64,000 nt of DNA, from contig KL647314.1 in NCBI GenBank assembly GCA_000727475.1, positions 960,812 through 1,024,811 on the forward strand, read 5' to 3'. Origin of the DNA: Sarcocystis neurona (taxonomy: Eukaryota; Apicomplexa; Conoidasida; Eucoccidiorida; Sarcocystidae). The position numbers were made by a program, and so were the translations under genes. The stretch's first letter is position 1, and each line of letters begins with the position of its first letter. The notes under the pieces are model-generated. The model did not search any database. It saw nothing but the letters and a program-made list of their open reading frames with translations, and had not been told where the DNA came from. Positions 1 to 12,160 of the stretch are shown piece after piece.

Positions 1-252
1 TGCCTTTGGCGTAGAATATATACAGATGTGGGGATGCAAGTGAGCAGAAATGTTTGCAGGTGCGGTGTCCTGCCCTTCCACCATAAATTACACACGTGCG
101 CAAGACAGAGACAAGACTGCGGAGGTGAACGGCAACGGGGTGTCGACCGCCGACCGGACGTGCATGCGTCTTCACGTCACTTATCCCTTTGCTCACACTT
201 CGCTCTAGTGCTCTCCTGCACGCATGAATTTATGGCGCAAGCAGAGACTTAC

Positions 253-313
253 AGCCCAGGACTTCTACAAACACCAGGCCCTCAGGCTGCAGAGTGACAA
301 CTACGACATTGGC
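253..313 (-). CDS. Possible further MTR4 exon, doubtful
   Basis: On the minus strand a TAG acceptor behind a pyrimidine-rich stretch (cttcttctttttgtag...cttttag) is followed by a 61-nt open segment reading TLQPEGLVFVEVLG and a strong donor, T/gtaagtc. The LQPxxLV string recalls the MTR4 LPFLQPGRLV segment expected soon after exon 7, and the entry phase fits. The match is short, and the plus strand is also open here (AQDFYKHQALRLQ), so this is only a candidate. Confidence 0.25.
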
Positions 314-663
314 CTAAAAGTGCTACAAAAAGAAGAAGTCCTCGGTTCTACAAAGTTCAGGCACATACACACACACACCTACGCACACGTCAAACTTCTC
401 GGGAATACACAGGTCATCTTCGTACCTCCTCTACACACCTCCACACCGACTGATACGTACACGCACGTATATATCTCTGCGTCCAGCCATATAGATGTAT
501 ATGTGTGTGTGCAAGCATGCAAGTAAATTCGTGTAGCAACGTGAGGGAACGGGCATTTTCTAGAAGGGTAGAGTTTTCTCTGTAGTTGTCAGAAGGAGAG
601 ATATATACGTGACTCGTGAGCAGCGCAGACTGCCTTTGCTTCTTCCGCCCGTCTCTGTCTCAC

Positions 664-804
664 TGTCTCCACATCAAAGTCGACCTTCTTCTTCTCTTCC
701 GGCTCGAGATCAACGAGGGTGTAAATGTTTGCTGCTTTGCCAACTTCTTCTTCGAGTTCCTCCTTCTGCTGCTCCAGCTGCATCGCCTTCCGGTTCCTCT
801 GAAA
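664..804 (-). CDS. MTR4: MTR4 exon 7: start of arch coiled coil
   Basis: 47 codons in phase 0: [13 protein letters not shown], then KEELEEEV and [24 protein letters not shown] of exon 6 joined to FQRNRK recreates the family's MLTRSFxQFQ sequence. Acceptor ttgtgcag is clear. The donor is uncertain: gtgagac at 663 is used here, but the frame stays open and helical to a weaker gtatat site at 608, which would add 55 nt. The next exon is not confidently located. Confidence 0.85.
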
Positions 805-3800
805 CTGCACAAGAGAAATGCAACATCGCGCCGTACAAAACTTTCAACAAATCTCCGAAGATGATATTCGATAATATATATATATATATATATATATATT
901 TCGGTACGTGCAGATGGGGAGAAGGACATATACGTATGTAGACAAATAGCAGGAGTAGTAGTAGTAGGAGTAGTAGGACATATACATATATACAAGCGTG
1001 TTCGTGTGTGAGTTCTTCTGGGTGTACGCCTCTCCACACATACTCCCGTATAAAATATGTGGATATATACACACATGTATTTATGGGGTATAAAAGTAGG
1101 TGAAGAGCAGTATGCGGGGGACTCAATCGCAGCAAAGCAGCAGGAACAGCTATAAATATATAAATATATGAAAGAATGTTAGAATGGGTGAGTCCTTGTG
1201 GGTGAATGCCTGCTCATACATACTCCCATATATGGCGCATATGCAGTTATACATATTGGTGGAGAGAGAAGTCTATACGCATACAATTACACATAGCTCC
1301 CCGGCAGGAGGAACACATCTGCATATACGGAAGTTTGTAGATGTGTGGGTTTTTTTGCTTGTAGGTGTACGTTTCTTCGTATATGCTCCTATCCACCATA
1401 CAAATTCAAATATAGACATACACAGACACAGATATGAATAGAGACACACACATATAGATAGAAGAAGACGCATGAAGCAAGGAGAGGGGCATACAGAGGC
1501 GTGTACCGCATATATATATATGTATACATGCGTACGTGTATAGAGAGAAGAAGACGCACAAAGCAGAGACGTTCCTATTTTTCTGTGATCCACACACTAC
1601 AGGTATTGCCGGGAGGGGTCACCCCTTCCCTGAGACAAAATTGAGAACTACGTCTTGGAGTCTTACGTATGCAAATGACCGCGTGATCATAAACAGCGGA
1701 TCTGCATCTTCGATGCGGAAGAGATTAAGCAGCATATTAAAACCCAAGTGAAAAGTTGAAAGCAACGGCGCGGCTTGCCCGAGAAACAGCTGCTTGGCCT
1801 CCTCCGGATCCACCTGCTCGTCCAGCATTATGATTACTATACCTACGAAGCAGCAACACCAGCAGAGACGCGACAGCACCGCGGCAGTGTGGAAGAACGG
1901 CAGCAGCAGTCGCAGCGGCAGCAGCGGTCGCAGCAGCCGCAGCAGTCGGAGCCGCAGCAGCAGTCGCAGCGGTCGCAGCGGTCGCAGCAGCAGCAGCAGA
2001 CTGACCCAGCAGCCACAGACATATAGCAGCAGCTGCAGTGCAAACAAGCCCGCAGCAACAGCTACAGCAACAGATTGGCAGAAACAGACGGCAGGAGCAG
2101 CCGCACGGGAATCCTGTGGCCCGAGTAGCAGTGTCCACAGGCTACAGCAACAGCAGCAGCAGCGGACTGACGCAGCAGCCAAACACCAGCACGCAAAAGA
2201 AGCACCAACTGCAGCAGCGCACACACAAGGTCCTGCAGCAGCAGCGGCCCCGCAAGGAGAAAGACGCCACGTATACACACATATATATACGACGGCAACA
2301 GCTACACGGAGGAGCAGTAACAGCAGCTGCGGCACCAAACCAGCAGCAACACCAAAAACTAAAACAGTCGCTGCTCGTCAGGTCGTCCCTCGCAACGTAT
2401 ATTGCGTACGTGTAAGACACGTCAATTCTTTCTTTGTTCTTAGTAAACGACTGCATCACGCGAATTACATGCAAAGCCTGCATTCCTTGTGTCCTTTCCT
2501 TGCCGCCTTCTCTGCCCCTCTTATCACTCTTCTGTCCTCCTTATTATATCTCTTTCGAACTCTTCTCCCTTTCCCGCGCTCTCGGTGGTCCTCCTCACTT
2601 ATCCCGCCTTTTCTTCCTCTCCGGTCTGCTGTCTCTTTTCCCCATGCTCCCCCCCACTTGTCGCGGTTCTTCTCGATTCGTCCCGCCCTCCCTCGCCTTT
2701 CCGTCTCCCCTTCACGGCGGACTCTTCTCCTTCTCCACCACAGGCGGCAGAGTATCTCCTTTACCTTTTCTGTCGTTGTCTTCCTCTTTGTGGGACTGCC
2801 CTAATCCAAGAAGAGACCGTCCTGTTCAGCAGCGACGACTTCGCGTCCCTCCAAAACAGCAAAACTTCCTACACACACGTCCCTCCTCCCGCGACCACGA
2901 AAAGGCCAACTATTCACACTGCAACTGCCCCACCGATGTGTTTGTAGACGTTGTCACCCGAAAGCTTGAGCTCACGACAGTCAAGAAAGAGACGAAAATT
3001 CCAGAAATTCACTACTGGCACCTGCACGCCTCCTCTTCAGGTGAAGCCTCTCTATTCTGCGAGTGTACGCACAGTTCTGACGAAAGGGCAAGGGACGCAA
3101 AAAACGAATCAGACGCACAGAGAGGGACAGGCAGACAGAGAAGGACAGAGAAAGCAAGAAAGACGGAAACGGCAGAGGAAACGGAAGGCAGAACGAACAG
3201 AGAGAGGGGGGGGAGAAGGGGTAAGGGAAAGCGGAAGAGCTACAAGAAGGTCGAGGGAGGACGGAGACACGCACAGGCGAGATACGCGTAAAATGTGAAC
3301 AACGAGAGAGAAGAAGAAGAGACAGCAGGAAAGACGAGACGGCGGAAAATGAAGAAGCGAAAAACAGACGCAAATTATGGACAAAGACAGAAGTTTGCCG
3401 CTGCAAGGGGAGAAGAAGCACAAGGTAACGGTAGACAGTTCCCCGCTCTTCAAGAGAAGAAGTAAAAAGAGAGGAAAAGGGCACAACAAACCGGAGCAGA
3501 AACAACTCCTGCTGCTGGTGTGGTGCGTCTTTTGCTGCTGCCCACTTCGACTTAGCGGCCTGCCTGCCCTGCTGTCTGTGCCATTGCTGTCCGTCTGCTG
3601 CCGGTTTTCTGCCCGCTGCCCTGTCCTCCCTTCGGATCCCTTCTGTGTCCGCGTCCTCCACACTTCCTCTCCCCTCTCCCCACCACGTGTCCGCTTTCTA
3701 CCCCTCCCCTCTTCCTCTCCTTTTTCTGTTTTTTCTTCTCCTTCTCTGCCGATACCTCTGTCGTCGAGTCCTCGTCTTCCGGCGCGCCCCGCCATCTGAA

Positions 3801-6800
3801 TGTACTCCCCAGAATTTATGATCCGGTACTCCTGGCCGTCCCACTTCCTTATCGCTGTGAAGACAACTGTCTTGGCGGGCATATTTACTCCCATACTAAA
3901 TGTCTCGGTACTGAAGAGAACACGAACAAGCGACTCCTGCAGCAACAGCAAAAATTTCCCGCACAAACACACACACACACACACACATACATACACCTAC
4001 ATATATAATACCCAAGCGGCGGGGGTGGGGGACACATATACATGTATACATACAGAGCGTGCGTCAACGAGACAGAGAGAAAAAGACACGTGCGTCGCGG
4101 CTGTCCCTTTCTTCGAAAATGGAGGTAAACCAAGGACGCTCCAACACGTGCGCTACCTAGAGACATTTAAAAATGAAATTGTCCGTCTCGCTTTGACTCA
4201 CGGGCGCTCTCCTTCTCTCTGTCTTCCCAATCCCATGTTCGCAAAGGTACGTCTGGACGTGCACGTGGATACTACCGTATTCACGCCAGTGCAGACGACG
4301 CATATACGTGGAGGGAAATACGAGCAAGAGGACTTGTCTTTGTACTACGACAGACAGAATGCGAAAGAAAAACACATTCCACACACCATGAGACTCTCTA
4401 CGTCTACGACGCACATGTTGCTGCGCAACAGGACGGGGAACGTTGGCTGCTGCCCCACACACGCCACCGCCGCAAGAAAAGTAGAAAGCGAAACCGCCTC
4501 GGGCAGCAGAGAGAAAAGAAGAGGAGGGCAAGAAAAGGGGAGAATGAACGAGACACAGAGAGCGCGAGAGGGGGAGATATCACAGACACATCTTCCGCGC
4601 AGGACAGCGACACACTCGAGAGACGATACAAATAACTTCTGCAGATACCGGGACGTCGTCCAATGCGTAGAGACACGCCCGTCAAGAGAAGAAGATAGAC
4701 AGGGAGGGACAGAAAACACAAGGAGCGCGAAAGAACGAGAGAAAGACAGAGAAACAGACGAAGAGACATAACAGTGTAGCGACACATGCGGTGAGATACA
4801 CGTCATTTCTGCAGATACACATATATATGTGTGTGTATATTCGTCAATATAGACATGGAGGCATAGACACGAACACAGTGTGAACGAAGTGTCTGTTTCC
4901 CTTCCCTACGCAAAATTCAGAGACATCCCTTTCCGTTTTTCTGAGCGATGGGTCGAGCAGCAGCACCAGCAGCAGCAACGGCAACGACAGAAACTCGTCA
5001 AAGATGTACACGCACGCCCGAAGACGCACCGCAGACACATCTCTCTAATACACGCACTTCCGTACACAGACAGAACGACGGATTGCCCAGTCTACTGCTG
5101 GGTTACACATACATGCACGTGCAGGCCCTTTACATACATATGTATACACATATATATACACATAAATGTACGCATGCATTCGTATGCGTGCAAATGCACC
5201 TGTCGCTCAATGTCTGTGTGTGTGAATGAGATACAGAGAGAGAGAAAGGCACTACATACGAGTAGATCTCTGCGCCTGGCCACACGCTCGTCCTCCCCAA
5301 AGAGGTGTACAGAGGCAGGCAGAGCGAGAAACAGACACGGGACGGAAAAAAAGACGAAAAGGGGAGACATGCACAGACAGAGAGGCACCAGCACAGAAAC
5401 ACGAAGACACATACGTGGAGAAGAACAACATCCAAGTAGGTATACGAACATAAACGAGGCAAGGGATCACGACAGGTACAAGTAAATACGTACACAGGTA
5501 CATACATATATATATATATACATACATACATACATACGTATACACATATATATGTATACAGACATACATATACGTATATATACGTATATATATATATATG
5601 TGTATGTATTACAACCGACCGACCAGAAGCAGGAGATGTGTATCAAGCATCTTAACATTTTTGAAAGTGAACGGCTGTGCTCGCAGATGTGGGACGATTA
5701 CGTAGCCCCGAGGATGCCATAGATAGATATCAAAAGTACAGGCGAATATAAATAGACACACTATAGAATATACCAACGACTGTACGTATCTACGTATATA
5801 TGTGTATGTATGTGTATGTATGTAGGTATACGTATGTGTAAGTACGTGTATGTATGGATATGTATGTACCTGTAGGTCTCTATACATATATATGTATATG
5901 TATGCATGTAACTGTATACCTACGTGTCTATACATACGTACGTACATGTATATATGTGTATGTATGTATGCATATGTATGGACGGAAGGATGTATGCACA
6001 TGTATGTACGTATACGTATGTGTATGTATGCGTCCACGTGTATGTGTGACCGACGGATCGCATGAAGAAAGTGTGCGTGAAGCTGTTTACTCACTTGGAA
6101 GAGAATTTCAATGATTTCTTTGATAAACGGGAGCAGTCCGCCGTGGTGGATGCCGATACCTCGTTTAAGAAGCGGCAGGATTGACTTCACCTGCCCCAAC
6201 AGCAGCAGAGCAGCAAAAAAATGCGATAGCAACAGCAGAACGCCGGAGCAAAGGCAGAAGCAGCAACAGCACAGCAGTGGCAGCAGCAGCAGCACCAGCA
6301 CAGCAGTGGCACCGGCGGCAGCACAAAGGGCAGCGGCAGCAGGGGCAGCAGCAGCAGGCGCAGCACCAACAGTGGCAGCAGCAGCAGGGGCAGCAGCAAC
6401 AGCGGCAGCAGCAGCAGCAGAGGCAGCAGCAACAGCGGCAGCAGCAACAGCAACGGCAGAAGCAGCAGCAGCAACACAGCTGGGGCGGCGGCAGCGGCAG
6501 CAGCACGGGATCGGCAATGAGAGCAAAGCAGGAACAGCAGCAGTGCGTTACAGCGGGGTGGCAGCACACCTACAGCAGCAGCACTGGCAGGAGCAGAGCA
6601 ACACCAGTGGGCCACAGCCGTAATGCGGCCGAAGTCGCAGCGGAGCAACCCCAGCAGTAGCAGCGGGAATGCGGCGGCATCACAGGTGCGCCAGTTGACA
6701 TAACAAGCCAGCGGGACCCGCGCAGCAGCGCGGGGCAGCAGCGCCGCAGAAAAGCAAAGCAGCACCAGCAGCAGCAGCAGCCAAGTATGGGTGGTTCGTC

Positions 6801-9800
6801 GCTCCACCTGGGTGGTCGCTGTGCTGGACGCAAAAGACGAACTCTCCCGCGCGGAACAAAACCTGCGGATGTATTCCCTTCTCAGACGCCTAGCAAAACA
6901 TCTCCACCACTTCCTCCACCCTTCGGTTCTTTCAATACATGACACACACATGTGTATACATGCGCAGATACCTGCATCACAGTGGCGCCGGTCCGACGTA
7001 CACGCCACCGTACATATGTACCAGGACTACACACATACACCGGCTGCATATATACATATAGATATACACATATAAACGGCAGGGACGTACAGAAATGTTG
7101 CCATATATGCACGTGTCTTTATCTGTCTATCTATTTATGTATACACGTATGTATTAATACAAAGGCTACAAACAGAAAATAGTCTGACGCGTGTATACAC
7201 GTGCCGCAAGTCCAGCACTGCAAACAAATGGGGAACACCACATACCTGTGGCAGCTGCCTGTCGTCCTCCTCTAACGTTTCAAGAGCATTGTTGAAAACT
7301 TCTTCGATAAGCTGTTTTTCTTCGGGAGTGGTGAGGTCCACGCCGTCTGCTCCTCCTCCACCTCCTGCTCCTCCGCGCGACTGCTTAGAGCCCGCCGCCG
7401 CAGCAGCAGGAGGCAGAAGCATCGTCGCATGCGCTTCGCATTCTCTCTTGGAGAAGCAAAAAATGATGACGGGCGTGTAGCTTCTTGCGTGACACATTAA
7501 GACAATTTTCTTCACGTTGCTCACGGTGCGAGCAGCTCGCGCCCGTCGCTGTCTCTGAAAAATCAAACGCAGACAACCGCGTCCCGCACCAAAAAGCGAC
7601 GCCGAGATGCAACACCAGAAACAGCAGCAGCAGGCAAAATTGTGCGCCCACCCCGCGAGTCGCAGCAGAAAACGGGAAAAACGGCAGAAAAACACCCTTA
7701 CAGAATTCAATAAAGGTCCGGATCACACACAGATATAGACAGAGAGGCAGCGAATGACAGATGGATCCACGCACACATGTATACATATACATATATATAT
7801 ACGTATATACGAAGTATTTATATGGGAAAACGACGCGGGAGAGAGGTGTATGCGACAAGAATATACGCACATATCACTATGCATAGATTCGAAAGAGAAT
7901 AGGACGAAGAAGCAGACGCACGGCAGAGAGAAATCCGCGCATGCAGAAGCAAGAGGGGAGAGAAGTACTGACAGACGCACATGTGTGTGTGGACTAAACT
8001 GAAGGGAAAGGCAAGAGATGCACGCAATGAAAGGGGCGAGGCACAGGTCTCCACGTTTTTGTCCAGAAGGGTCTACAGAGACACACATACATTTTCTCGA
8101 AGAACCGTTTACACAGAGGGAAGAACAGCTGACTATATTTCCAGCCCAGGACACAGCAGTCAGCAAACTGTCCTTGCCTGTGTTCGTGAGAAGAAGGCAG
8201 ACACAGAGAGAGACATATCGATGCAGGAACTTGGTAAAACTCTACAGAAGTCTTTAAGAGCAGCCACACACACATAGCTGCTATAGAAAGGGAAACCAGA
8301 ACCTAGGGCGACAACGAGAGAAGGAGACGGACAAAAACGGAAGAACAGACTTAGAGACGGAAAGTGAGACACAGGATGAGACCAGCAAAGACACGGGGAC
8401 ACAGATACGGCGGCGGACGGACACAGAGCAGACATAAAGAGAGAAACGAAACTGCGAGAGAAGGCAAGAGACAGACATAGACGGAGACAGAAAGAGAGGG
8501 ATAGAAAGCGAAGAAAAACAGCAGCATAGAGAGAGATCCACAGGTGCCTGTGTGACCTGCTTGAACAGCAGTGTGAACTGCTTAAACAGACAAAAGCACA
8601 GAGAGACGAACCAGTCGAGCACACTGAGAGATCGATAGAGCAGCACAGAGAGAGAGTTCGACGGAGAAGGGCGGACAGGAAGATAAAGAGGAGGCCGAAA
8701 GAACGACGCGGAGGTCGAGGAGCCTCCAAGCAGAAACGCGAGAAAGAGAGAGACAGAGCCCAAGCGAGACGCGCGAAAAGAGAGCAATAGCGACTCTCCA
8801 TTTGCTTCCACAAAGCGACGCCGAGTTCTCGATATTCCCCCTGCTCTTCTCGACACAACACTGCAACGCATATACCGAAAGAGAGAGACGGAGGGACAGA
8901 GAGACAGAGAGGAGAGTCTGCGGCTGGACGGGGAAAGAGGTTTGCCGGCTGGTACAATGTCACGCACCTGCTGCTGATTCGTTTGCAGCGCCTGCTCCTC
9001 TACGGAGTCGTTGAGAGTGGCGAGCGCCTTGTGGAAGTTTTCTTCTCTGAATTTCTTTTTTTCGTCAACGACGAGGTAGACGCCGTCGCCGCCGGCAGGG
9101 AAGAGGTAGTGCTGCAGAGGCGTCGGACGGTAGTCGGTGAAGAACAGGTGACACGGCTGCTGCTTGAGGTGGGTGATCCACGCGGCGAACTCTCGCGCGT
9201 TGGGGATCGTCGCAGAGAGGAAAACGAGGTTGACGCTGCAGGGAAGAAGAATGATGCTTTCTTCCCAGACCACGCCTCTCTCTCTGTCTCGCATGTAGTG
9301 GATTTCGTCGAAAACGACCCACTTGATCGCGTTCAGCAGCGACGAGCCGCGGTAAAGCATAGACCGCAGAATCTCCGTCGTCATGACCAGCACCGACGCA
9401 TGCGGCTGCAGCGTCACATCTCCAGTCAGCAGCCCGACGCTGCTGCTGCCGAACAACTCGCAGAAGTCTCGATACTTCTGGTTTGACAGCGCCTGGCAAG
9501 TTTGCAGGCAACAAGTCAACAAACACCGCAGCAGCGGCGCCGCAGCAGACAAATGGAGCCGCACCAGCACGGCGGTGTGCTGCTGCACGCCCGGTGACGA
9601 AGACCGCGAACAGCACATAGAGACAAAACAGAGAGAGAGACGGAGACACGGAGAGACACACAGAGACCGAGCGGGCGAACAGAAACAGCAAACGACGAGC
9701 ACCTCTCGTCACAACGGAGTGCAGAAAGGACGCAGAAGAGAGCACGCATACCAAAGGGAAGAGGACGAAAGGAAAAGACGAAGATAAACGATGCAGAGGA

Positions 9801-9998
9801 CCGGAAAACGCAGGAGGACGCGGAGGGTAAAAGAGAGAGGGGAACGTAACAAAGACGGGAAAGGGAAACGAAAGAACAGAAGGAAGAAATGAAGAAGCTC
9901 GTGAAGAAGGCGGGGCGAAACAAGGAAGTGCACAGGGACAACGCTACAACAAAGTCTTACGCATTCGAACATTGACGTTCCCGTGCATATGGAGACGA

Positions 9999-10030
<32 letters not shown>

Positions 10031-11121
10031 ATCTACAGACATATGTAGAACTACACATATATATACATCTACCGACGTATGTAGAATTATACATATACAT
10101 ATATATCCACACACACACGTATACATATATACATATGTACAACACGCACCCGTACGCACGCACACCAGAACACACCCCCACATACATATACACGTGTTCA
10201 TATGTACGTATATATATATATATATACAAACATGCAAATACCTATATAAGTATATATACACACACGTACGCATCCATATACCTATAGTTACACAGACATA
10301 TATTTAACCGTACAAACAGTTGTCTATTGAACACAAGCACACAAATCCATATGTATATAAACACGTCCGCCCACCGCTCCACGGGAGAGTAGACACGCGC
10401 TCTCCTTCTCACTTTTCATCGTGTAGACACCGCTGCATTCCCCCTCTTTAAGATTCGCGTACATCCATACATATATATATGACCATGGAAAGCGAGCTGT
10501 ATGCTAGATAGATACGTACGCACACACAGACATTAATAGTGAGATATAAAGTAGTACACAAACAGCATGTCTATCTCTACATGTGCACACTGCTGCCAGC
10601 GTAGCGCGCAAGATAAAGAGGCGTTCTCACTTTGATAGGGCTGGTGTAGACGACTCGTTGTTCATCTCGAAGACTCATCGCGATGGCGTACTCGGCAACA
10701 ACCGTCTTCCCGGCGGAAGTATGAGCTGCGACGAGGACATTTTCGCCCGCTTCTAGAGCAAGAACACTACGTTGCTGAAACGTGTCAAGTTTGAATTTAT
10801 AGACCCGCGCAGCAGCCGCAGGGAGGTGGTCTGGCCGCGGCCCGTAGCGCTTCAAAATTTCTTCTTCGTCTTCTTCTTCTTTCTCCTCGCCGTCCCCTCT
10901 CCCTTTGCCAAGCGCTCCCCGGCCCTCTGCGGCTGCTGTTACCGTCTCTGTTGACACGAGGACAGTACGCGTCGCTGCTGCGGCAGCCGCCTCCGACGCT
11001 GGCGGTCCCGCGGCTCCTGCGGCACCGGAATTTGTTTCGGAAGCTGCAGCGTCTGTCTCGGCGGCAGAGGAAGCAGCACCGGCAGCAGCAGACGCCGTCG
11101 CCGCAGCCGAGGGCAAACCAC

Positions 11122-11152
<31 letters not shown>

Positions 11153-12160
11153 AGAGGAGGAAGAAACTTTCATTTCTGTCGTTTCGAAAGGGTAGTAGAC
11201 GAAGCGGAGTGCGCAGCCTGTCGGACGGACAACTTCGTGAAGACAGTTGTCGTCCGAGGCTAGCGTTTCGACTAGTAAACCCGACTTCTTCTTCTCCTCT
11301 TCTTCTTTCTCTGCCAGAAGAAACGCAGCCAATTTCCCATCTTTCCCTTCTTCCTCCCCTTCCGCTGGTGTCGCTTCTCCTGCTGCTGTTGCTGCTGCGG
11401 ACTTCTCACCGTGACGTGCACGCTTTGCTGACGGTTCCGACCTCCCGTTTCGTCCGTTGCCACTGCTGCTGTCCGCTGCTGCTTCTGCCCCGCCGCTCTC
11501 CTCCTCCTCTTTCTCAGTCTCCTTCTTCTTCAGCTTCTCCTGTTCACGCTTCTGCTTCTTCCTTCCCCCCGGCTCTTGCTGCTGCTGCTCTTGCTGCTGC
11601 TGCTTCTTCACAGCAACAGTCCTCCCCCCCATGCAGCCGCTGCTCACGGAGCCTCCGCTCTTCGCTGCTAACTCTCCTGTCCCTTCCTGCGCCAGCGACG
11701 CCGCTGGAGACGCAGCCGCAGAAGATGCCGTATCGGCAGGAACAGCAGCAGCAGGAGGACTACAGGTCCCTTCCGCTGCGTCGCTGTAGCCCTGCTCGTT
11801 CTTCAAGCCGACCCCGGTCACCGCACACGCGTTCGTTGCAGTGGCAGCCAGACGAGCAGTGGCACATGAAGAAGAACTACCTGCAGCAGGACCCGACGAC
11901 GCTGCAGCTGCCTCAGCTTCTTCTGCAGGCGAAGACCTTCGTGCTGCACCAGAAGCCGGAGAGATACGAGACTTCGAAGAAATACTCGGAGCAGAGGCAC
12001 CAGGAGTTGCTGACGCCGCTCCTGCTGCTACTGAGCCGTAACTGCTGCGGTAGCGAGCTTCACCTGCTAAACGACGCCCGTCCTTCGCACTGCGCACCAC
12101 CCGCTCTGCGTCGTCCGTCCCCCTAAACACCGAAAACAAGTCGTCGACCATGTCCTCCAT
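664..12160 (-). CDS. MTR4: MTR4/SKIV2L2-type exosome RNA helicase, 3' end outside the window
   Basis: Spliced gene; the exons read are 12160-10631, 9492-8968, 7554-7246, 6190-6095, 3936-3756, 1842-1667 and 804-664. MTR4 is the nuclear Ski2-like 3'-5' helicase that feeds RNA to the exosome in TRAMP/NEXT-type complexes. Seen in order: an N-terminal DLFSVF stretch like that at the start of human MTR4; a Ser/Ala/Glu-rich spacer; Walker A AHTSAGKT (residues 479-486); TSPIK; TGDVT; DEIH box; [30 protein letters not shown]; and motif [12 protein letters not shown]. The last exon enters the arch region. 986 codons are readable, with consistent phases at all six junctions. The helicase core begins near residue 430, against about 140 in human MTR4, so the N-terminal spacer is roughly 300 residues longer. 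The GRAGRRG and MGVNMPA context favours MTR4 over SKI2, but the family call rests on motifs only. The arch/KOW and C-terminal domains lie to the left or are not resolved. Confidence 0.92.
1667..1842 (-). CDS. MTR4: MTR4 exon 6: winged-helix entry
   Basis: 176 nt, entering in phase 1 (G/GT) and leaving in phase 0. It encodes [11 protein letters not shown], then [22 protein letters not shown] and [22 protein letters not shown], the segment that follows GRAGRRG in MTR4/SKI2 proteins. Acceptor ttcgtag, donor ATAC/gtaagact. The next intron (805-1666) contains a (TA)n run at about 871-899 and CA/TA-rich sequence only. Confidence 0.92.
1845..2400 (-). repeat. CAG/CTG-rich imperfect tract at a 3' splice site
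   Basis: CAG-type units dominate the plus strand, so the pre-mRNA strand of the helicase reads CTG/TGC. The tract ends directly at the exon 6 acceptor (1842). Long open frames in it encode only Ser/Gln/Ala/Leu/Cys runs and are taken as non-coding. Confidence 0.85.
2490..3750. repeat. Alternating polypyrimidine and polypurine blocks
   Basis: The plus strand is CT-rich at about 2490-2900, GA-rich at about 3085-3480 and CT-rich again at about 3580-3750, all within one helicase intron. Confidence 0.8.
3756..3936 (-). CDS. MTR4: MTR4 exon 5: motifs V and VI
   Basis: 60 codons plus one base. It contains [17 protein letters not shown] (motif V), [15 protein letters not shown] (motif VI with the arginine finger region) and LDDRG. 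Acceptor gctgctgcag, donor AGAG/gtatcgg (phase 1). The next intron (1843-3755) is a patchwork of polypyrimidine, polypurine and CAG-rich blocks with no gene. Confidence 0.94.
6095..6190 (-). CDS. MTR4: MTR4 exon 4: HHGGLLP motif
   Basis: A 96-nt exon, phase 0 on both sides. It encodes [21 protein letters not shown] followed by [11 protein letters not shown], an almost exact match to the Ski2/MTR4 segment before motif V. The acceptor ggggcag is preceded by a CTG-rich tract; the donor is CAA/gtgagtaa. The next intron (3937-6094) is non-coding: TATG/TACA repeats at 5480-6060, purine-rich plus strand at 4500-5470, and a (CA)n run at about 3964-3988. Confidence 0.93.
6191..6790 (-). repeat. CAG/CTG-rich imperfect tract at a 3' splice site
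   Basis: About 600 bp of CAGCAG-type sequence on the plus strand, reading CTG-rich in the helicase transcript and ending at the exon 4 acceptor (6190). Open in several frames with homopolymer products; treated as intron. Confidence 0.88.
7246..7554 (-). CDS. MTR4: MTR4 exon 3: start of helicase C-terminal domain
   Basis: 103 codons, phase 0 at both ends. It reads [10 protein letters not shown], then [13 protein letters not shown], the second RecA domain entry motif of Ski2-like helicases. A Gly/Ala-rich insertion (AAAAAG, GGAGGGGG) precedes the conserved helix [10 protein letters not shown] and DDRQLPQ. Acceptor ttttcag, donor CAG/gtatgtg. The next intron (6191-7245) holds CA/TA repeats near 6940-7180 and a long CTG-rich tract from about 6790 down to the next acceptor. 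Confidence 0.93.
7850..8960. repeat. Long CAGA/GA-rich purine tract
   Basis: More than 1 kb with strong purine bias on the plus strand (agagagac, gacagag). It fills most of the intron between helicase exons 2 and 3; the transcript reads CT-rich. Confidence 0.8.
8968..9492 (-). CDS. MTR4: MTR4 exon 2: DEIH box and SAT motif
   Basis: 175 codons, phase 0 at both ends. It starts with [10 protein letters not shown] directly continuing TSPIK of exon 1, then [28 protein letters not shown] (motif II), FLSATIPNA (motif III), and the MTR4-typical YRPTPLQHY and FPAGGDG. The acceptor is ttgccag and the donor CAG/gtgcgtg. The following intron (7555-8967) is almost entirely CT-rich on the coding strand (GA/CAGA on the plus strand) from about 7850 to 8960, with no coding signal. 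Confidence 0.94.
9995..10310. repeat. TA/CA microsatellite cluster
   Basis: (TA)n at 10001-10028, then two copies of an acatctac-gacrtatgtagaa unit, (CA)n and further TA runs, in helicase intron 1. Confidence 0.85.
10631..12160 (-). CDS. MTR4: MTR4 exon 1: start codon, low-complexity N terminus, Walker A
   Basis: 510 codons from the ATG at 12160, chosen because the first residues ([12 protein letters not shown]) match the conserved MTR4 N terminus. It carries Ala-, Gln-, Lys/Glu- and Ser-rich runs, including a poly-Ser block coded around 11121-11166, then a CLHEV segment typical of MTR4, the Q-motif region (LDTFQQRSV), AHTSAGKT and TSPIK. The donor is AAA/gtgagaac at 10630 (phase 0). The following intron (9493-10630) holds (TA)n/(CA)n arrays near 9995-10310 and a plus-strand purine tract at about 9590-9950; I see no gene in it. 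Confidence 0.92.

Noticed and set aside
6181..6660. Long open frames on both strands through the CAG-rich tract, giving poly-Gln, poly-Ala, poly-Ser or poly-Cys/Leu products
   Set aside because: A CAG-type repeat is open in almost every frame. The helicase exon 4 acceptor places this tract inside an intron, and no non-repeat domain is attached.
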